The position numbers and the translations under genes are program-made. A DNA stretch of 64,000 bases, taken from Rhodospirillaceae bacterium. GTDB lineage: Bacteria; Pseudomonadota; Alphaproteobacteria; GCA-2731375. The stretch covers positions 1 to 64,000 of the forward strand of contig JABIWH010000040.1 of NCBI GenBank assembly GCA_018701215.1. The letters run 5' to 3'. Below are positions 26,801 to 33,831 of this stretch, piece by piece. Every line of letters begins with the position of its first letter. Position 1 is the stretch's first letter. The notes beneath the pieces were generated by a model that saw nothing but the letters and a program-made list of their open reading frames with translations, had not been told where the DNA came from and did no database searches.

Positions 26801-27313
26801 GTTCACCGCTGCTTTGAGCTGTAGAATGTCCTGCACGGTTTCGATCATGATGCCGTCGACACCGCCCGCCAGCAGACCGGCGGATTGCACCGCCAGGGCG
26901 GCCTCCAACTCGTCATAGCTGATCTGACCCAGGCTGGGCAGCTTGGTGCCCGGCCCGATATCGCCCAGCACATAGCGGCTGATGCCATCGCGATGAAAAC
27001 TTTCCACAGACTCCCGGCCCAGCTCGGCGGCGCGCTGGTTAATCTCGTGCGCCTGATCGCTCAGATCGAATTCGGCCAGGGTGATGGGCGAGCCGCCAAA
27101 GGTATTGGTCAGAATGATATCGGCGCCGGCGGCGATGAAACCCTGCTGGATCTCCCGAACAATATCAGGACGGCTCAGGTTCAATATCTCGGAGCAGTTT
27201 TCCTGGCCCCGATAATCGATCTCCACATTCAGGTCAGCCTGCTGCAGGCGGCTGCCCATGGCGCCGTCGCACAACAGCACTTCGTTACGCAGATGCTCAA
27301 ATAAATCGCTCAT
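23810..27313 (-). CDS. metH: Cobalamin-dependent methionine synthase
   Basis: A 1167-residue enzyme that transfers the methyl group of 5-methyl-THF to homocysteine through cob(I)alamin. Domain order: homocysteine-binding module (1-~330) with zinc ligands including LVGGCCGT, pterin-binding module (~345-620), cobalamin module with the cap and the base-off His in DVHDIGKNLV near residue 730, and the C-terminal SAM-dependent reactivation domain (~890-1167). E. coli MetH has about 1227 residues, so this is slightly shorter but complete. ATG 27313 overlaps the metF stop by 4 bases, so the genes are coupled. The stop lies next to a REP-like pair. Expression is probably controlled with metF by the ArsR-methyltransferase protein. 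Confidence 0.96.
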   Translation of the reverse strand: MSDLFEHLRNEVLLCDGAMGSRLQQADLNVEIDYRGQENCSEILNLSRPDIVREIQQGFIAAGADIILTNTFGGSPITLAEFDLSDQAHEINQRAAELGRESVESFHRDGISRYVLGDIGPGTKLPSLGQISYDELEAALAVQSAGLLAGGVDGIMIETVQDILQLKAAVNGARIAMAEAGREVPIITQVTVETTGTLLVGTDIAGAATTIHALGVEAMGLNCATGPREMAEHVRWLSEQWPGIITVQPNAGLPELVDGNPSYPLSAEELADWARRFVVDDGVNLVGGCCGTVTTHIKALGDMLESVGQDQNAGRRPKPKVRHSEWVPGIASLYGQVPYRQENAYLSIGERCNANGSKKFRLLQEAEDWDGCIAIGREQAKEGSHTLDICTAFVGRDELSDMSAVVSRMRGSVHAPLVIDSTEYPVLEGALKLYGGKALINSINFEDGEEPAAKRLQLARKFGCGVIALTIDEEGMAKTADEKLKLAHRLHDYAVNEHGMASEDLLFDPLTFTICTGNDDDRRLGLETLDAIERIAEELPRCQIILGLSNISFGLKAAARHVLNSVFLQHALDRGMTGAILHLSKIMPLHSISAEEVKAAEDLIYDRRAEGYDPLHAFIALFQDRKAAKTEKVRAAEVEERLKQRIIDGDRTGLEEDLDEAMEKHSPLDIVNDILLGGMKVVGELFGSGQMQLPFVLQSAETMKASVSYLEPHMERSADSQKATIVLATVKGDVHDIGKNLVDIILTNNGYRVVNIGIKQPIGAIIEAAKEHNADAIGMSGLLVKSTTIMKDNLEELCRQQIHLPVMLGGAALTRNFVEEDCAQAYEAASGRVAYARDAFDGLDLMARVAGGDFDNYIVERDGRREGKPRNKRRKLGQPTLMPRPLDLEEVRTRREELHKGVTVPEAPFLGHRVIEQVGIKSLLPYLNERMLYQFHWGYRKRGRSLAEYMEWARDEVKPIMVDLVARCEAEDILQPQAVYGYFPAASEGDDLVLFGPNGSDKEIARFALPRQDRAGGLCIADFFREVDSGERDIIALQAVTVGQHASEVARQWFDNDKYQDYLYLHGLGVEMAEAMAEYVHKRVRTELGFGDQDARDNDALLNQGYRGSRYSFGYPACPTMSDQRQILKLLGADRINLEMGDEDQLHPEQSTSAIVVHHPQAKYFSV

Positions 27314-28239
27314 GCGGGCGTCTCCCCCAGGTCACTGATTTTGTCACCGCTTTGCGGACGCAAGCCCAGAATGTGGCAAATCGCATAAGTCAGATCGGCT
27401 CTGTTCAAAGTATAAAAATGGAAGTCCATGACACCCGCGGTTTGTAGCTTTCGACATTGTTCGGCGGCGGTGGTGACGGCCACCATTTGCCGGGTTTCGG
27501 GATCGTTTTCCAGCCCCTCGAACAAATGCGCCATCCAGGTCGGCATGCTGGCACCGCAGGATTTGGCGAAGTTGGAGGCCTGAACGAAATTGCTGACTGG
27601 CAGGATGCCGGGCACGATGGGCACCCAGATGCCGGCGGCGCGGGCCCGCTCCAAAAAGCGCAGATAGATATCGGCATCAAAGAAGAACTGCGTGATGGCA
27701 CGGTTGGCGCCGGCATCAATTTTGCGCTTCAAGTTGTCCAGATCGGCTTGGCTGGAGGGTGAGTTGGGGTGCAGCTCGGGATAGGCGGCCACGGATATTT
27801 CGAAATCCGCCACATCGCGCAGGCCTGCCACCAACTCGGCGGCATTGGCATAGCCGTCGGGATGGGGTTGATATTCCTCGCCTTCGGGCGCATCGCCGCG
27901 CAAGGCAACCAGATGCCGGATCCCCTCGTTCCAATAATCCTGGGCGATGCCGTCGACTTCGGCGCGGTCGGCGCCGACGCAGGTCAGATGGGCCGCGCAT
28001 GGCAAGCCGCCTTCGCCCTGAATGCGCACGACCGTGTCGTGGGTGCGCTGGCGGGTGCTACCGCCCGCACCATAGGTGACCGAGACGAAGTCCGGGCCCA
28101 GGGGGCGCAGGCGCTCCATGGCCCGCCATAGCTGCTCGGCCATAGCTTCTGACTTGGGCGGAAAAAATTCGAATGAAACGGACAACGGCCCCATACCGTT
28201 GGATGAAAATACCCGGCTGTCCTGGATTGGTGGCATCAT
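27310..28239 (-). CDS. metF: 5,10-methylenetetrahydrofolate reductase
   Basis: A 309-residue flavoprotein that reduces methylene-THF to 5-methyl-THF, the methyl donor for MetH. Evidence: SVSFEFFPPKSEAMAEQL with the catalytic Glu near the N-terminus, FVSVTYGAGGSTRQRT, HLTCVGADRAEVDGI, LVALRGDAP and ITQFFFDADIYLRFLERAR. I start it at ATG 28239, which forms an ATGATGA overlap with the stop of the upstream regulator. A longer open frame upstream lies within that regulator gene and is rejected. GGGGGAGA is about 8 bases before the start. Confidence 0.95.
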   Translation of the reverse strand: MMPPIQDSRVFSSNGMGPLSVSFEFFPPKSEAMAEQLWRAMERLRPLGPDFVSVTYGAGGSTRQRTHDTVVRIQGEGGLPCAAHLTCVGADRAEVDGIAQDYWNEGIRHLVALRGDAPEGEEYQPHPDGYANAAELVAGLRDVADFEISVAAYPELHPNSPSSQADLDNLKRKIDAGANRAITQFFFDADIYLRFLERARAAGIWVPIVPGILPVSNFVQASNFAKSCGASMPTWMAHLFEGLENDPETRQMVAVTTAAEQCRKLQTAGVMDFHFYTLNRADLTYAICHILGLRPQSGDKISDLGETPA

Positions 28240-29177
28240 GACGGCGTCTCCCCCTCGCGCTCGGCTTGCCAAATTACAACCGTTAATCGGCCCCCAGCCA
28301 ATTTGACGGATTCTTGTGATCGCAGGCCGGCTCCGGCGCACCAATCATTGACCTGCGCGCATTCGAAACCCAACCAACGGTGTTGATGTTCACCGCGCAA
28401 AAACTCCTGATCATGGGTTCCGAAATCAACTACCAGAAGCCTGCCGCCCGGGCGCAAGGTTTGCGCCGCCTCGGCGATTACCGCGCCTGGTTCCTCGGCG
28501 TAATGCAGCACTTGGTGCAACACCACCACATCGAATTCGGCGTTTGGCAGTTGCAGATTGTACATATCGCCATGGCGCACCTGACAGTGCCGGTGGCCGG
28601 ATTCTTCCAACCTGGCGCGGGCGATTTGCAGCATTTCATGGGACAGATCAATGCCCGTGCCCCGACTGATGCGCGGCGCCAAAACTTCCAGAATCCGCCC
28701 TGTCCCGGTACCGATATCAAGGAAATCATTTATTGGCTGGTCACCAATCGCCTCCAACAGTGCCGCCTCGACCTCATCTTCAGGCACATAGAGCGAGCGG
28801 ATTTCGTCCCAGCGTTCGGCATTGGCGCGGAAATAATCCGCCGCCGCCGCGGCGCGGGTCTGCTTAATGGCGTCCAGCCGGCCCAGATCCCGCGCCAGGG
28901 CATCATCGCAAGCGGGCACCAGATCAACCAGCGTCCGGGCCAGATGCGCACATTCGGAATTATCAGCCAGACGGTAATAGGCCCAGGTCCCCTCGCGGTG
29001 CCGTTCCAATAGACCGGCATCGCACAAAAGCTTTAAATGGCGGGAGACCCGTGGCTGGCTTTGCCCCAGAATTTGGGTCAATTCCGTCACGGTCAGTTCC
29101 GCATGGGCGCAAAGCGCCAACAGACGCAACCTCGTCGGTTCCGCCGCCGCGCGCAGTCCTTGCAAAAGCGATTCCAT
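28236..29177 (-). CDS. ArsR-family regulator fused to SAM methyltransferase (SahR-like)
   Basis: A 313-residue two-domain protein. The N-terminal ~85 residues form an ArsR winged helix (EPTRLRLLALCAHAELTVTE, QSQPRVSRHLKLLCDAGLLE). The C-terminal part is a class I methyltransferase with motif I FLDIGTGTGRILEVLAP and VVLHQVLHYAEEPGAVI. ArsR-methyltransferase fusions of this type adjoin methionine-cycle genes in alphaproteobacteria, and SahR-type ArsR regulators sense S-adenosylhomocysteine in other proteobacteria. Here it heads the metF-metH operon with 4-base overlaps. ATG 29177 is preferred over a TTG 12 bases upstream. Known: the domain types. Inferred: that it senses SAH or SAM and represses its own operon through the palindrome at 29202. 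Confidence 0.85.
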   Translation of the reverse strand: MESLLQGLRAAAEPTRLRLLALCAHAELTVTELTQILGQSQPRVSRHLKLLCDAGLLERHREGTWAYYRLADNSECAHLARTLVDLVPACDDALARDLGRLDAIKQTRAAAAADYFRANAERWDEIRSLYVPEDEVEAALLEAIGDQPINDFLDIGTGTGRILEVLAPRISRGTGIDLSHEMLQIARARLEESGHRHCQVRHGDMYNLQLPNAEFDVVVLHQVLHYAEEPGAVIAEAAQTLRPGGRLLVVDFGTHDQEFLRGEHQHRWLGFECAQVNDWCAGAGLRSQESVKLAGGRLTVVIWQAEREGETPS

Positions 29178-29201
29178 TTTTCCGCCCAAACATCTCTAAC
29201 G

Positions 29202-29221
29202 ACATAAAGATATTTTTATAT
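29202..29221. promoter_or_regulatory. Palindromic operator candidate of the met operon
   Basis: ACATAAAGAT-ATTTTTATAT is a 20-bp inverted repeat with 8 of 10 positions complementary. It lies 25 bases upstream of the regulator's ATG in an AT-rich promoter region. ArsR-type regulators bind such sites. It also lies 57 bases beyond the stop of the enolase-superfamily gene on the same strand. Confidence 0.55.
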
Positions 29222-29277
29222 ATATAGATTATTAACACAAAGTAAAGAGTGCGAAAGAAGGGCGGCGTTCCTTCGGC

Positions 29278-30387
29278 TTAAAGGTCTATGCGTCGTTTCT
29301 GCAATTCCGTTTCGATGAAATCAATGCCCAGGCCCGGCGCGTCGGATAGGTGGAACAGACCATCAATGGGGCGGGGCGGCCGGTCAAAGACCGCGTGCAT
29401 GCGGCTGCTGGGATCGTTCCATTCGCAGGGCTTGGTGGCATGCAATTGGGCCGCGCAAACATGCATGTTCGCCAGATGCCCGATCATTGGCTGCGTCTGA
29501 TGCGATACGAGTTCAACGCCATGGGCCTGCGCCAGCGCCGCGCAGCGCAGCAATCCGGTAATACCGCCCATTTTGACGATATCGGGCTGGATCATGCGGA
29601 CACCGGCTTCGATCAATTCAACCAAGCCGCCTGTCGTATAGGTCTGCTCACCCGCCGAAACGGTTATGGATAACTTGGCGGCAACTTCGCCCATGGCCTT
29701 GATATGATAGTGCTGAACCGGTTCCTCGAACCACCAATAACCCAGATCTTCCAATACCCGGCCAACCCGGATGGCGCCGCCGGTCGAATAACCATTGTTG
29801 GCGTCGAAGGCGAGGGGGAAGTCATCGCCGACAAGCCGGCGAACGGCGCGCGCCTTTTCAAGATGGTCGGGAATATCGCTATCCAGATCGACGCGGGCGT
29901 TGTCAAACCGGATTTTTATCGCCGCGGGTTTGTCCTGCATCCGTTGCTCGACGATGTGCAAAACATCGTCCAGCTTGCGCTCCACGCCGTTGCCGCCGAT
30001 CGAGGCATAGAACGGCAGCGCGGTTCGCCAGGCACCGCCCAGCAACTTATAAATGGGCTGACCAAAAATTTTGCCCTTTAAATCCCAAAGTGCGATATCG
30101 ATCGCGGCCAGGGCGCCGGTCAAGGCGCCGTCAGGACCCAGCTTGGCGAGACTATGGTTCAAACGGTCCTGCAGCACGGCCTGATCCAGCGGGTCGGCGC
30201 CGATCAGACGGGGCGCGATGTCATGGATGATCATGCCGAGCGAGGCGAGACCGCCCTGCATGGGCGAAGCCTCGCCCACGCCGTAGTGTCCATCATCGGT
30301 CCAAACCCGCACAAAGGCGCTTCGTTGCCCAGGCGTATCATCGGGCGACCATTGAATTTGAAATGCTTCCACGCGTTCGATTTGCAT
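29278..30387 (-). CDS. Enolase-superfamily enzyme (mandelate racemase/muconate lactonizing type)
   Basis: A 369-residue enzyme that abstracts the proton alpha to a carboxylate. The visible features are LAAIDIALWDLKGK, the Lys158-Ile-Arg160 motif on the second strand, metal ligands Asp195 (AFDANNGY), Glu221 (WWFEEP) and Glu247 (SAGEQT), and later Asp269 and a His near 299 that would form the His-Asp dyad. It is therefore of the mandelate racemase or sugar-acid dehydratase subgroup. The substrate is not determinable. It is a single gene, followed on the same strand by the met operon. Confidence 0.9.
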   Translation of the reverse strand: MQIERVEAFQIQWSPDDTPGQRSAFVRVWTDDGHYGVGEASPMQGGLASLGMIIHDIAPRLIGADPLDQAVLQDRLNHSLAKLGPDGALTGALAAIDIALWDLKGKIFGQPIYKLLGGAWRTALPFYASIGGNGVERKLDDVLHIVEQRMQDKPAAIKIRFDNARVDLDSDIPDHLEKARAVRRLVGDDFPLAFDANNGYSTGGAIRVGRVLEDLGYWWFEEPVQHYHIKAMGEVAAKLSITVSAGEQTYTTGGLVELIEAGVRMIQPDIVKMGGITGLLRCAALAQAHGVELVSHQTQPMIGHLANMHVCAAQLHATKPCEWNDPSSRMHAVFDRPPRPIDGLFHLSDAPGLGIDFIETELQKRRIDL

Positions 30388-30458
30388 CGCTTTCCCCGTT
30401 TTTCGGCAAATTTCGCATGCGCAGAATAGCCCGGAAGCACTCTGACACCAAAACGAAA

Positions 30459-30486
30459 GGGCCCGCCATCACGAGATGGCGGGCCC
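30459..30486 (-). terminator. Terminator downstream of hsp20
   Basis: GGGCCCGCCATC and GATGGCGGGCCC form a perfect 12-bp stem with loop ACGA. On the minus strand TTTCGTTTT follows. It lies 25 bases beyond the hsp20 stop. Confidence 0.9.
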
Positions 30487-30510
30487 GGTTATCGATCTAC
30501 AACAGTCGGA

Positions 30511-30939
30511 TTAGGCGGCAGATTTCTGAATTTCAATCTGCCGCGGTTTCATATGTTCCGGCGTATGGTGCTGCAAGTCCACATGCAGCAGGCCGTTTTC
30601 CATACTGGCGCCGCTGACCTTGACGTTTTCGGCCAGTTGGAAGCGCCGCTCGAACCCGCGCCCGGCAATACCGTGATGCAGATAGGCCACGCCTTCGCGC
30701 TCTGCCTTGGCACGGCCTTCCACGATCAGGGTGTTTTCCTTCACCGTGATCTCGATATCGTCCTCGCTGAAACCGGCCACCGCCATGGAAATGCGATAGT
30801 CGTCGTCCAGTTTCTCGATGTTATAGGGGGGATAGGGGTTGGCGGCTGTGTCACTGCGTCTAGCCGTATCAAACAACTGGTCAAACCGGTCAAAGCCGAC
30901 GGATGAACGTAATAGTGGTGCTAAATCGTATCTACGCAT
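30511..30939 (-). CDS. Small heat-shock protein, Hsp20/alpha-crystallin
   Basis: A 142-residue IbpA-type chaperone that holds unfolded proteins in large oligomers. The alpha-crystallin domain spans about 30-125: PPYNIEKLDDDYRISMAVAG, EDDIEITVKENTLIVEGRA, ERRFQLAENVKVSGASMENGLL. The terminal tail has no I-x-I motif but carries QIEIQKSAA, in which IEI serves that role. ATG 30939 is chosen because AAAGGAGGG lies about 10 bases upstream; an upstream in-frame start would remove this site. A RpoH-type promoter and a ROSE-like leader precede it. Confidence 0.95.
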   Translation of the reverse strand: MRRYDLAPLLRSSVGFDRFDQLFDTARRSDTAANPYPPYNIEKLDDDYRISMAVAGFSEDDIEITVKENTLIVEGRAKAEREGVAYLHHGIAGRGFERRFQLAENVKVSGASMENGLLHVDLQHHTPEHMKPRQIEIQKSAA

Positions 30940-31037
30940 GGCGCGATACCCTCCTTTCGAAGCAATACCCAACGGTTCCTAAGGTCCGCCGTTATTGGCC
31001 GGACCCGCGTCTCGTCCGAACCCTTAGATGGCATCCG
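30940..31037 (-). promoter_or_regulatory. ROSE-like RNA thermometer leader
   Basis: The predicted leader is about 97 nt. Its last hairpin places TTGCT (30965-30961) opposite AGGAG of the ribosome-binding site (30955-30951) around a 5-nt loop. The pairing is U-A, C-G, G-G, U-A, U-G, the same UUGCU/AGGA geometry with a G-G pair that defines ROSE elements. Upstream GGGTCCGG/CCGGACC-type stems (about 30985-31025) could form the other hairpins. At heat-shock temperature the hairpin would melt and free the site. Confidence 0.6.
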
Positions 31038-31044
31038 GACCCTT

Positions 31045-31076
31045 AAAATGTAGGAATTGTTAAGCATCTTTCAAGG
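31045..31076 (-). promoter_or_regulatory. RpoH (sigma-32) type promoter of hsp20
   Basis: CCTTGAAA at 31076-31069 and CCTACATTTT at 31054-31045 are separated by 14 bases. This matches the sigma-32 pattern CTTGAA-N13-15-CCCATnT. It points toward hsp20, with a start expected near 31037. Confidence 0.65.
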
Positions 31077-31132
31077 CCATATGCGCAATTCCTGATTTGA
31101 ATTTGTTAATCCTTTCGGGCCATACTGGCGGC

Positions 31133-31567
31133 ATGGATAGTGACGATACGAGTTCGGCAACGGTCGTGGCACCGCCGGCGTTTTTTGGCCGCACTTTTGA
31201 TGAAGCCCTGGCGTTGACGCGCGAGGCGCGGGACTATCTGCGCGACTATGGGGAAGAAGAATCGCGTGAATTGGCGGTTGAAGTCGCGGCGCATTTCTCG
31301 GTCGAGACCATGCGCCTGACCTCCCGCCTGACCAATATGATGGCATGGCTGTTGGTGCAACGGGCCGTGCATCAGGGTGAACTGACCCGCGAAGAATTCC
31401 GCGACGACGACAGCTGGCGCCTGGGCGGGGCTGAGATCTGCCTGCAGGAACCGGAAGTCGACCCTGAACTGCTGCCGCCCTATTTGTACGATCTGTTACG
31501 CCGAAGCGAGCGTCTATACAGCCGTATCGCCCGCTTGGACGGCATGGTGGCCGCCGAAGCCGGCTGA
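31133..31567 (+). CDS. DUF1465 family protein
   Basis: A 144-residue soluble protein, predicted almost all-helical. It matches DUF1465, a family largely restricted to alphaproteobacteria. The conserved stretch is FGRTFDEALALTREARDYL, SVETMRLTSRLTNMMAWLLV and PPYLYDLLRRSERLYSRIARL. I start it at ATG 31133; an upstream in-frame TTG at 31097 is less likely. It diverges from the hsp20 promoter. The function of the family is not established. Confidence 0.8.
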   Translation: MDSDDTSSATVVAPPAFFGRTFDEALALTREARDYLRDYGEEESRELAVEVAAHFSVETMRLTSRLTNMMAWLLVQRAVHQGELTREEFRDDDSWRLGGAEICLQEPEVDPELLPPYLYDLLRRSERLYSRIARLDGMVAAEAG

Positions 31568-31619
31568 TAATCTCGAAGTTTGCAGAAACCGGCTCCAGAT
31601 CCAAGATCTGGCAGTGCCG

Positions 31620-31841
31620 TTAGTCCAGGCCGAAGCCCTTGAACTTATTGCGGAATTTGGCCACGCGGCCGGTATCCAGCACACGCTGCGGACCGCCGGT
31701 CCAGGCAGGATGGGTGCTTGGGTCGATATCCAGCTTCAAAATCGCACCGGGTTCGCCATAGGTCGAACGGGTGGTGAATTCCGTGCCATCGGTCAGGACC
31801 ACGGTAATATCGTGGTAGTCTGGGTGGATATCTTTTTTCAT
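31620..31841 (-). CDS. rpmE: 50S ribosomal protein L31 (zinc-free type)
   Basis: A 73-residue L31. The N-terminus MKKDIHPDYHDITVVLTDG and FTTRSTYGE are typical. No cysteine is present, so this is the zinc-independent form. GGAG precedes ATG 31841 by about 9 bases. It is a single gene, convergent with DUF1465 and divergent from the ABC exporter. Confidence 0.95.
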   Translation of the reverse strand: MKKDIHPDYHDITVVLTDGTEFTTRSTYGEPGAILKLDIDPSTHPAWTGGPQRVLDTGRVAKFRNKFKGFGLD

Positions 31842-31942
31842 TACACTGCTCCGTGAATTGCCGGGGGTGTATAACCAAACCAGAGAGCCGACGCAAGCCA
31901 AAGCTGAGGCAGTAGCTTAAACAGTTGTTAGGCAGGCCTATC

Positions 31943-31972
31943 ATTGTGCAGACTTGGCACAATTGCTATACC
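31943..31972 (+). promoter_or_regulatory. Promoter with overlapping inverted repeat for the ABC exporter
   Basis: TTGTGC-N17-TATACC (31944-31972) is a sigma-70-like promoter. ATTGTGC (31943-31949) and GCACAAT (31957-31963) form a 7-bp inverted repeat with a 7-nt spacer that covers the -35 box, as a repressor operator would. Confidence 0.5.
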
Positions 31973-32033
31973 CCTGCCGCAAGAGTCTGTCGCGGCATAC
32001 CTCACTTTCAAAGGACTTTACGGATTGCGAAAC

Positions 32034-33812
32034 ATGGGCCCCGAAAAAGAACGGGAAGAGCGGCGCAGCGTTGGCAATCTGGGCCGCATCCTACCCTTCG
32101 TCACACCCTACAAATGGACGGTGCTGGGCGCGGGCGTGGCGTTGGTGGTGTCGGCCAGCTCCGTCCTGGCCATCGGCCAGGCGATTCGCCGGGTCATTGA
32201 CCATGGCTTTGGCAGTGAACAGGCCCTGATCGATCAGTATTTTCTGGCCCTCCTCGGCGTCGTCGCCGTGCTGGCGGCCGCGACATTCGCCCGCTATTAC
32301 CTAGTGACCTGGCTGGGCGAGCGTATCGTCGCCGATATTCGCGGCGCCGTGTACGGCCACGTCATCGGTCTAAGCCCGTCATTTTTCGAGACCATGCGCA
32401 CTGGCGAGGTGCTGTCCCGGCTGACGGCGGATACCACCCTGATCCAGACGGTCGTCGGCTCCACCGCCTCGATCGCCTTGCGCAACGTGTTGATGTTCCT
32501 GGGCGGCAGCGTCTTGCTGATCATTGCCTCTCCGAAACTGACCGGCCTGGTCTTTGTTCTGCTGCCGGTTGTCATTTTGCCGATCATCATCTTTGGCCGC
32601 AAGGTGCGCCGGCTGTCCCGGGACAGTCAGGACCGGATCGCCGATATTTCCAGTTATGCCGAGGAAAGCCTGGGCGCGATCCAGGTGGTGCAGGCCTTTT
32701 GCCACGAGGCCATCGACCGTTTGCGTTTTGGCAAGGTCACGGACGAAGCCTTTGGCGTGGCGGTGGAGCGTACGCGGGCGCGGGCCTGGCTGACCGCATT
32801 GGTGATGCTGTTGATTTTCGGCGCGGTTGACGCGGTTGTCTGGACCGGGGCCAAGGATGTTATCGCCGGCGAGATGAGCGGTGGGCAATTGGCCTCGTTC
32901 GTCTTTTACGCCATCATCGTGGCCGGCGCCCTGGGTGCCCTGTCGGAGGTCTATGGCGAATTGCAACGCGCGGCCGGGGCGGCGGAACGCCTGATGGAAT
33001 TGCTGGCCGTGGAACCCGACATCGTTGTCGCGGCGCAACCGACAGCGCTGCCGGAATTGGGCAGCGCCGGCGTCAGCACGGCGGTTAAATTTAGCGATGT
33101 CACCTTTCAATACCCCTCCCGTCCCGACCTGCCGGCCTTGAAGAATTTCACCCTGGAGGTGGTACCGGGCGAGACCGTGGCCCTGGTGGGGCCATCCGGT
33201 GCGGGCAAGACCACGGTCTTTCAATTGCTGTTGCGCTTTTACGATCCCCAGGCGGGCCAGGTGCTGTTGGACGGCGTTGACCTGCGCCAGGCCGACCCGG
33301 CGGCGGCGCGGGCGCGGATTGGCCTTGTGCCGCAGGATCCGGTGATTTTCGCAGTCAGTGCGCGGGAGAATATTCTCTACAGTCAGCCTGATGCCGGTGA
33401 AGAGAGATTGTACGCGGCCGCCGATGCGGCCAATGCCACGGCCTTTATCAAGGAGCTGCCCGACGGCTACGATAGCTTTCTGGGCGAGCGCGGCATCCGC
33501 CTGTCGGGGGGGCAGCGCCAGCGCCTATCCATCGCCCGGGCGATCCTGGCCAATCCGCCTATCCTGCTCCTCGACGAGGCGACATCGTCACTTGATGCAG
33601 AATCAGAGCGCGCCGTGCAAGGCGCCCTGGAAAGCCTGATGGCGGAGCGGACGACGATCGTTATCGCCCACCGCCTGGCCACGGTGTTGAAGGCCGACCG
33701 GATCGTGGTGATGGACCAGGGCACGGTGGTTGAAATGGGCCGGCATGAAGAGCTGGTCGAACGCGGCGGCCTCTATGCCCGTTTCGCCGCACTGCAATTC
33801 GGTACGCAATAG
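32034..33812 (+). CDS. ABC exporter half-transporter (MsbA-like)
   Basis: A 592-residue fusion of a six-helix membrane domain (~20-320) and a nucleotide-binding domain (~350-590). Walker A is VGPSGAGKTTVFQLL near 385, the signature is RLSGGQRQRLSIARAIL near 490, and Walker B is ILLLDEATSSLDAE. It would export a lipid or drug as a homodimer. The start is ATG 32034; 90 upstream bases are open in frame but lack a good start and cover the promoter. Confidence 0.93.
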   Translation: MGPEKEREERRSVGNLGRILPFVTPYKWTVLGAGVALVVSASSVLAIGQAIRRVIDHGFGSEQALIDQYFLALLGVVAVLAAATFARYYLVTWLGERIVADIRGAVYGHVIGLSPSFFETMRTGEVLSRLTADTTLIQTVVGSTASIALRNVLMFLGGSVLLIIASPKLTGLVFVLLPVVILPIIIFGRKVRRLSRDSQDRIADISSYAEESLGAIQVVQAFCHEAIDRLRFGKVTDEAFGVAVERTRARAWLTALVMLLIFGAVDAVVWTGAKDVIAGEMSGGQLASFVFYAIIVAGALGALSEVYGELQRAAGAAERLMELLAVEPDIVVAAQPTALPELGSAGVSTAVKFSDVTFQYPSRPDLPALKNFTLEVVPGETVALVGPSGAGKTTVFQLLLRFYDPQAGQVLLDGVDLRQADPAAARARIGLVPQDPVIFAVSARENILYSQPDAGEERLYAAADAANATAFIKELPDGYDSFLGERGIRLSGGQRQRLSIARAILANPPILLLDEATSSLDAESERAVQGALESLMAERTTIVIAHRLATVLKADRIVVMDQGTVVEMGRHEELVERGGLYARFAALQFGTQ

Positions 33813-33831
33813 GCTTTCAGCCTGGATAGCA

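Noticed and set aside
28240..28344. N-terminal extension of metF
   Set aside because: It lies inside the upstream regulator gene. The ATGATGA overlap is a better start.
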